Origin: Clavibacter sp. A6099
Lineage (GTDB): Bacteria > Actinomycetota > Actinomycetes > Actinomycetales > Microbacteriaceae
Reading direction: 5' to 3'
Length of the DNA stretch: 64,000 bases
Assembly (NCBI RefSeq): GCF_021919125.1
Contig: NZ_CP083439.1
Coordinates: 1,488,001-1,552,000, forward strand
The notes under the pieces were generated by a model, which was not told the DNA's origin, made no database searches, and worked only from the letters and a program-made list of their open reading frames with translations. Positions 60,252 through 64,000 of the stretch are shown piece after piece; the stretch's first letter is position 1, and the number at the start of each line of letters is the position of its first letter. The translations under genes were made by a program, and so were the position numbers.

Positions 60252-60296
60252 GGCCGCGGGCGTGTCGTCGCCCGTGACGGGGAGGCGACTGTCGGG

Positions 60297-60318
60297 GGAT
60301 GCGGGCGGCGCCGCATCC
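60297..60318 (-). terminator. Hairpin after the SRPBCC gene
   Basis: GGATGCGG (60297-60304) pairs with CCGCATCC (60311-60318) around a 6-nt loop, separating the SRPBCC gene from the FadD-like gene. Confidence 0.6.
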
Positions 60319-60334
60319 GCGGTCGACGCGGCGG

Positions 60335-60781
60335 TCAGCCCCGGCCCGCGCGCCGCCCCTCGGCGAGGTACGCCAGTCGGCGCAGCGTCTCCACGTTGCG
60401 CGCGTGCAGCAGCAGGTCCATCACGGGCGCGGGCACGAGGCGACCCGGCCCGCGCACGGCCTCCTCGGTCATGCGCACCTCGCAGCCGCCGGGCAGCGTC
60501 CGCACCTCGAGCGTCACGCGCGCCTCGCCGAGCGGCCAGCCCTTCGGCTGCATGACCATGCGGCGCGGCGGATGCCAGTCGAGCACCGTGGTCGCGTCGT
60601 CGATGAGCACGGGCCACGAGCCGAACGAGTGGTGCAGCTGCGCGCCGACAGCCGGCCAGGCGTCGTCGACGGCCCGCATCCGGGAGGCGCCGACGACCCA
60701 CGCGGGGAACAGCCAGCCGTCGGCCACCACCTCGGCGACGTCGGCGGGCGAGCACTGCATGCGGCGGCGGGTCACGGACAT
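60335..60781 (-). CDS. SRPBCC (START/Bet v 1-like) family protein
   Basis: A 148-residue single-domain protein of the polyketide-cyclase/START-like fold: an N-terminal strand (RRRMQCSPADVAEVVADGW), the central strands SWPVLIDDATTVLDWH and MVMQPKGWPLGEARVTLEVR, and a long C-terminal helix. Such proteins bind lipids or other hydrophobic ligands in a central pocket. The place between a CrtI-like oxidoreductase and an acyl-CoA synthetase hints at a lipid ligand. CAGACT 6 nt before the ATG may be a weak leaderless -10. Confidence 0.82.
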   Translation of the reverse strand: MSVTRRRMQCSPADVAEVVADGWLFPAWVVGASRMRAVDDAWPAVGAQLHHSFGSWPVLIDDATTVLDWHPPRRMVMQPKGWPLGEARVTLEVRTLPGGCEVRMTEEAVRGPGRLVPAPVMDLLLHARNVETLRRLAYLAEGRRAGRG

Positions 60782-60823
60782 GGTCCCAGTCTGGCGGGCG
60801 CGTCCAGGGCCGCGTGATCGGTC

Positions 60824-60852
60824 AGCGGGGCTCGACGCCCGAAGGCCCCGCT
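60824..60852 (-). terminator. Hairpin after the CrtI-like gene
   Basis: AGCGGGGC (60824-60831) pairs with GCCCCGCT (60845-60852), directly below the stop at 60854. Confidence 0.65.
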
Positions 60853-60853
60853 G

Positions 60854-62302
60854 CTACAGCGAGAGGTCCGGCCCGCGGTCGATGCCGAACTCGTGCCGCA
60901 GCGCGCTCCTGGCCGCCTGGTACCCGGCCATGCCGTGGACGCCGGGGCCCGGGGTCGCCGAGCTCGACGCGAGGTAGACGCCCGCGGCCGGCGTGCGCCA
61001 CGGATCCGGCGAGAGCACCGGGCGCGCGAGCAGCTGCCAGACGCTCGCGGCACCGGCCGCGATGTCGCCGCCGATGTAGTTGGGGTCGTGCTCCTCCATG
61101 CCGACGGCGTCGATGCTGGAGGAGGCGAGGATCAGGTCGCGGAAGCCCGGAGCGAAGCGCTCGATCTGCCGCGTGATCGCCTCGGTCTGGTCGACGGTCG
61201 ATCCCGCGGGCACGTGCGTGTACGCCCACAGCACGTGCTTGCCCGCGGGCGCGCGACCGGGGTCGTCGATCGAGGGCTGCGCGACGAGCACGTACGGGTC
61301 GTCGCTGTGGCGGCCGGCTGCGACGTCGCGCTCCGCCCGCTGGATCTCGGCCCGCGTGCCGCCGACGTGCAGCGTGCCCGCCTTCCGCAGCTCGGGATCG
61401 GTCCACGGCACCGGGCCGGAGAGCGCGAAGTCGACCTTGGAGGCCGCGTTGCCGTAGCGGAAGCGGCGGAGGGCCCGTAGGTAGCGCGCGGGAAGGCGGT
61501 CGCTCGCGATGCGCGAGAGGGCCCGGGCGCTGGTGTCGAGGAGCACCGCGCGGGCGGCCGGCAGCTCGCGCAGCGTGCGTACCTCGGATCCGGTGACGAC
61601 CTCGCCGCCGTGCGCGCGCAGGTCCTCGACCATCGCGTCGACGATGGACTGGCTGCCGCCGATCGGCACCGGCCAGCCGCGCGCGTGGGCGTAGGCGCCG
61701 AGGGAGAGGGCGGCGGCGGCCGTCGACACGCTCGGCATCGTCTGGATCGCGTGGGCGGCGACCCCCGTGAACATCGCGGGCGCGACGTCGCCCCGGAAGC
61801 GCGCGTTCCAGGCGGGCGATCCCTGCTCGAGCGCGCGGAGGCCGAGGCGGACGGCGGTCGGCGGGTGCCGCGGCACCTGCAGGAGCGGTCCGTTCGTGAA
61901 CTGGGCGACCCGGTCGGCCTGCGCGGCCAGCGGCCCCATCAGCTGCCGCCACGCGCGCCCGTCGACGCCGAGCGCGTCGGCCGTGCGGTCGATGTCGCGG
62001 TAGGCGATGCCCGAGACGCCGCCGTCGAGCGGGTGCCCGTAGGAGATCTCCGGCACGACGAGGTCGATGCGGCGGTCGAGCTGGAACGCCCGGAAGAAGC
62101 CGGACGCGAGCGCCATCGGGTGCACGGCGGAGCAGATGTCATGGTGGAAGCCGGGGAGCGTGAGCTCGGCCGTGCGGCTGCCGCCGCCGATCGTGTCGGC
62201 CCGCTCGTGCACCTCGACCCGGAGGCCCGCGCGCGCCATCGTCACGGCCGCGGCCAGCCCGTTCGGTCCGGATCCGACCACGATCACGTCGATGTCACCC
62301 AT
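60854..62302 (-). CDS. CrtI/phytoene-desaturase-like FAD oxidoreductase
   Basis: A 482-residue flavoprotein. The N-terminal FAD-binding motif is VVGSGPNGLAAAVTMARAG, followed by EVHERADTIGGGSRTAEL. A C-terminal FAD-contact region (SSATPGPGVHGMAGYQAA) closes the fold. It groups with the NAD(P)/FAD-dependent oxidoreductases related to CrtI and retinol saturase. No other carotenoid gene is present, so carotenoid synthesis is not implied; a fatty-acid or isoprenoid substrate is possible. It starts 9 bp after the SDR stop. Confidence 0.85.
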   Translation of the reverse strand: MGDIDVIVVGSGPNGLAAAVTMARAGLRVEVHERADTIGGGSRTAELTLPGFHHDICSAVHPMALASGFFRAFQLDRRIDLVVPEISYGHPLDGGVSGIAYRDIDRTADALGVDGRAWRQLMGPLAAQADRVAQFTNGPLLQVPRHPPTAVRLGLRALEQGSPAWNARFRGDVAPAMFTGVAAHAIQTMPSVSTAAAALSLGAYAHARGWPVPIGGSQSIVDAMVEDLRAHGGEVVTGSEVRTLRELPAARAVLLDTSARALSRIASDRLPARYLRALRRFRYGNAASKVDFALSGPVPWTDPELRKAGTLHVGGTRAEIQRAERDVAAGRHSDDPYVLVAQPSIDDPGRAPAGKHVLWAYTHVPAGSTVDQTEAITRQIERFAPGFRDLILASSSIDAVGMEEHDPNYIGGDIAAGAASVWQLLARPVLSPDPWRTPAAGVYLASSSATPGPGVHGMAGYQAARSALRHEFGIDRGPDLSL

Positions 62303-62308
62303 GCGTCG

Positions 62309-62314
62309 AGGCTA
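62309..62314 (-). promoter_or_regulatory. TAGCCT box before the CrtI-like gene
   Basis: TAGCCT overlaps the SDR TAG stop and ends 6 nt before ATG 62302; it may give a separate leaderless transcript in addition to read-through. Confidence 0.35.
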
Positions 62315-63310
62315 TCGGCGACGCAGCGCGGCGGCCCCGGCGACGACGCCGGAGAGGAGGGCACCCGCGCCGATCGCGACGGTCTTCGCGCGGTTGCGGA
62401 TGATCCAGACCTGGGGGCTCGTCATGCGCGCGCGGTCGCTGAAGATGCCGCGCGCGCCCTGGTCGCCCGCGGTCGGCGTGTAGAGGTTCGTCGTCAGCAT
62501 GGGCTGCGTCTTGTCCTCGGCCTGCTGGCCGCTGTAGCCGGTCTTCGCGAGGTAGCCGTCGAGCCAGTTCGCGACGAAGCGGTTCCCGAGCACGGTCATC
62601 ACGGTCGGCTCGCCGACCCAGTTGCGGCGCTTCGGCTTCTCGGCGACGGCGGCGATCGCCTGCGCGCCCACCTCGGGCTCGAAGATCGGCGGCACGGGCT
62701 GCGGGTGGTGCGGCAGCTGCGACTTGACCCAGTTGAACTGGATCGTGTTGAGCGCCGGCATGTCGACCGTGGAGATGCGCACCTTGCTCTCGTTGTGGAT
62801 CAGCTCGGTCGTCACCGACTCGGTGAAGCCCTGCACGGCGTGCTTGGCGGCGCAGTACGCGGCCTGGAGCGGGATCCCGCGGTGCGCGAGCGCGGAGCCG
62901 ACCTGGATCACGTGGCCCCGGTCGCGCGGCACCATGCGGCTGAGCGCGGCGCGCGTGCCGTTGACGAAGCCGAAGTAGTTGACGGCCGTGGCGCGCTCGA
63001 AGTCGGCCGGATCCGTGGTGAGGAACTCACCGAAGACGCCGACCATGGCGTCGTTGACCCACAGGTCGATGGGACCGAGCTCGTCCTCGACGCGGTCGGC
63101 AGCGGCCTCGACGGCGAGGCGGTCGGCGACGTCGGTGGAGATGCCGAGGCCGCGGCGGCCGCGCGCCTCGATGTCCGCGACCGCGCCCGCGAGCCCGTCC
63201 TCGCCGCGCGCGAGGACGGCGACGTCCCAGCCACGGTCGGCGAGCTCCCGTACGGTCGCGCGGCCCAGTCCGGCCGATCCTCCGGTGACGACGGCGATGC
63301 CTCGAGTCAT
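62312..63310 (-). CDS. Short-chain dehydrogenase/reductase with C-terminal anchor
   Basis: A 332-residue classical SDR. NAD(P)-binding TGGSAGLGRATVRELA, the NDAM segment replacing the usual NNAG, Ser in VIQVGSALAHRGI, and the catalytic YCAAK. The C terminus (about 305-328, KTVAIGAGALLSGVVAGAAAL) is a single hydrophobic segment with a basic end, suggesting membrane attachment, as in SDRs acting on lipids. ATG 63310 has AAGGAG 5 nt upstream. It is the first gene of the pair with the CrtI-like oxidoreductase. Confidence 0.88.
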   Translation of the reverse strand: MTRGIAVVTGGSAGLGRATVRELADRGWDVAVLARGEDGLAGAVADIEARGRRGLGISTDVADRLAVEAAADRVEDELGPIDLWVNDAMVGVFGEFLTTDPADFERATAVNYFGFVNGTRAALSRMVPRDRGHVIQVGSALAHRGIPLQAAYCAAKHAVQGFTESVTTELIHNESKVRISTVDMPALNTIQFNWVKSQLPHHPQPVPPIFEPEVGAQAIAAVAEKPKRRNWVGEPTVMTVLGNRFVANWLDGYLAKTGYSGQQAEDKTQPMLTTNLYTPTAGDQGARGIFSDRARMTSPQVWIIRNRAKTVAIGAGALLSGVVAGAAALRRR

Positions 63311-63355
63311 GTGGCTCCTTCGATGGTTGGTGCACGAAACGTGCTCTTCCACCGT

Positions 63356-63396
63356 AGGACCGGCGCACCCCCGCGGAGGCCTCCCGGCCCGGTCCT
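63356..63396 (-). terminator. Hairpin after the second FadD-like gene
   Basis: AGGACCGG (63356-63363) pairs with CCGGTCCT (63389-63396); the loop holds another palindrome, GGAGGCCTCC. Confidence 0.5.
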
Positions 63397-63408
63397 GCCA
63401 GGCGGCGG

Positions 63409-64000
63409 TCAGCCTTCGCGCTGCAGCTCCTCGCGCACCTGGCGGCGGAGCACCTTGCCGATGAGCGACGTGGGCAGCGCGTCCACCTGGATCACGCGAC
63501 GGGGGACCTTGTAGGCCGTGAGGTGGGCGCGGCAGTACGCGCGGATCGCGGCCTCGTCGAGCGTCGATCCCGGATCCAGGACGACCGCTGCCGTGACGTC
63601 CTCGCCGCCGTCCGCCGACGGGAGGCCGACCACGGCGACGCCCTGCACGCCCGGCGCACCGCGCACGACGTCCTCGACCTCGCTGGGGGAGACGTTGAAG
63701 CCGCCCGTGATGATGAGCTCCTTCATCCGGTCGACGATCGTCGTGAAGCCGTCGGCGTCGACGCGCACGATGTCGCCCGTCCGGAACCAGCCGCCGTCGA
63801 GGAGCGCGGCGCGCGTCTCGTCGGGGCGGCGCCAGTAGCCCTGGAACACCTGGGGACCGCGGATGAGCAGCTCGCCCTCCTCGCCGGGTGCGCGGTCGAC
63901 GGTGGGATCCTCGGGATCCACGACGCGCACCTGGGTGCTCGGGAACGGGACGCCCACGGTGCCGGGCCGCCGCGACGGGCCGATGGGGTTGCCGAGCGCG
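63409..64000 (-). CDS. Second FadD-like acyl-CoA synthetase (C-terminal part, cut by window end)
   Basis: Only the last ~197 residues are in the window. They align closely with the end of the 58550 FadD-like protein: PNTEV-type start (PFPSTQVRVVDPEDPTVDRA), GPQVFQGYWRRPDETRAA, GWFRTGDIVRVDADGFTTIV, ELIITGGFNVSPSEVEDVV, YKVPRRVIQVDALPTSLIGK and the Lys-bearing GKVLRRQVREEL. The N-terminal ATP motifs lie beyond 64000. It is most likely a tandem paralogue sharing the cluster. Confidence 0.88.
   Translation of the reverse strand, partial: ALGNPIGPSRRPGTVGVPFPSTQVRVVDPEDPTVDRAPGEEGELLIRGPQVFQGYWRRPDETRAALLDGGWFRTGDIVRVDADGFTTIVDRMKELIITGGFNVSPSEVEDVVRGAPGVQGVAVVGLPSADGGEDVTAAVVLDPGSTLDEAAIRAYCRAHLTAYKVPRRVIQVDALPTSLIGKVLRRQVREELQREG

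Noticed and set aside
60854-62302. CrtI-like gene as evidence of a carotenoid cluster.
   Set aside because: No crtB, crtE or lycopene elongase genes are present, and neighbours are fatty-acid-type enzymes.

Overview
The window is about 64 kb of very G+C-rich (roughly 72%) actinobacterial chromosome. Heavy use of G/C third codon positions, GTG starts, a mycobacterial-like order of housekeeping genes, an NAD-dependent ligase with a long insertion and a GlgE glucan pathway suggest the family Microbacteriaceae, most likely Clavibacter or a close relative. The genus is inferred from general resemblance, not from a search. I see no phage, transposon, CRISPR array, rRNA or tRNA gene, and no intergenic gap above 300 bp.

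Layout: (1) 1-25.6 kb is a conserved translation, secretion and envelope block: ffh; a MarP-like protease with a GCS2-type ligase; rpsP-khpA-rimM-trmD; map; rplS; lepB-rnhB; DUF2469; yraN-comM-dprA; a XerC-like recombinase; an M23-like protein; a sugar transporter; rpsB, tsf, pyrH, frr-cdsA; a DivIVA-like protein; a lytic transglycosylase-like protein; a Na+/H+ antiporter; a small zinc protein with an alpha/beta hydrolase. (2) 25.6-31.7 kb holds an AI-2E-type permease, a large DivIVA/coiled-coil protein, a multi-domain membrane protein with an internal lipobox, and a thioredoxin-fold/TPR protein. (3) 31.7-43.1 kb is alpha-glucan metabolism: glgE-glgB divergent from glgP, and glgX, with a Tat-exported SGNH-hydrolase lipoprotein between glgP and glgX. 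(4) 43.1-55.2 kb carries a cysteine desulfurase with mnmA (tRNA thiolation), ligA, a DUF1023 hydrolase, a META lipoprotein, gatCAB and an ABC-F ATPase. (5) 55.2-64 kb carries a CWB2-like lipoprotein, a DedA protein, a Gly/Asp-rich protein, and a lipid-type cluster (acyl-CoA synthetase, SRPBCC protein, CrtI-like oxidoreductase, short-chain dehydrogenase, second acyl-CoA synthetase cut by the window end).

Genes are packed as translationally coupled runs (many 1- or 4-bp stop/start overlaps) separated by strong GC hairpins. Two sequence-level patterns stand out more than any single gene. First, the palindrome GGATCC occurs about 110 times by hand count, several-fold above a composition-based expectation and in all three codon phases. 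Second, about 16 genes have a TAnnnT hexamer 6-9 nt (nearly always 6 or 7) upstream of the start codon, the arrangement expected for leaderless transcripts; in one place two such boxes for divergent genes overlap by five bases. I did not find a clear new multi-gene system. The best leads are those two patterns, the internal-lipobox protein, the CWB2-like lipoprotein and an M23 protein that has kept its metal ligands but lost its catalytic histidines.
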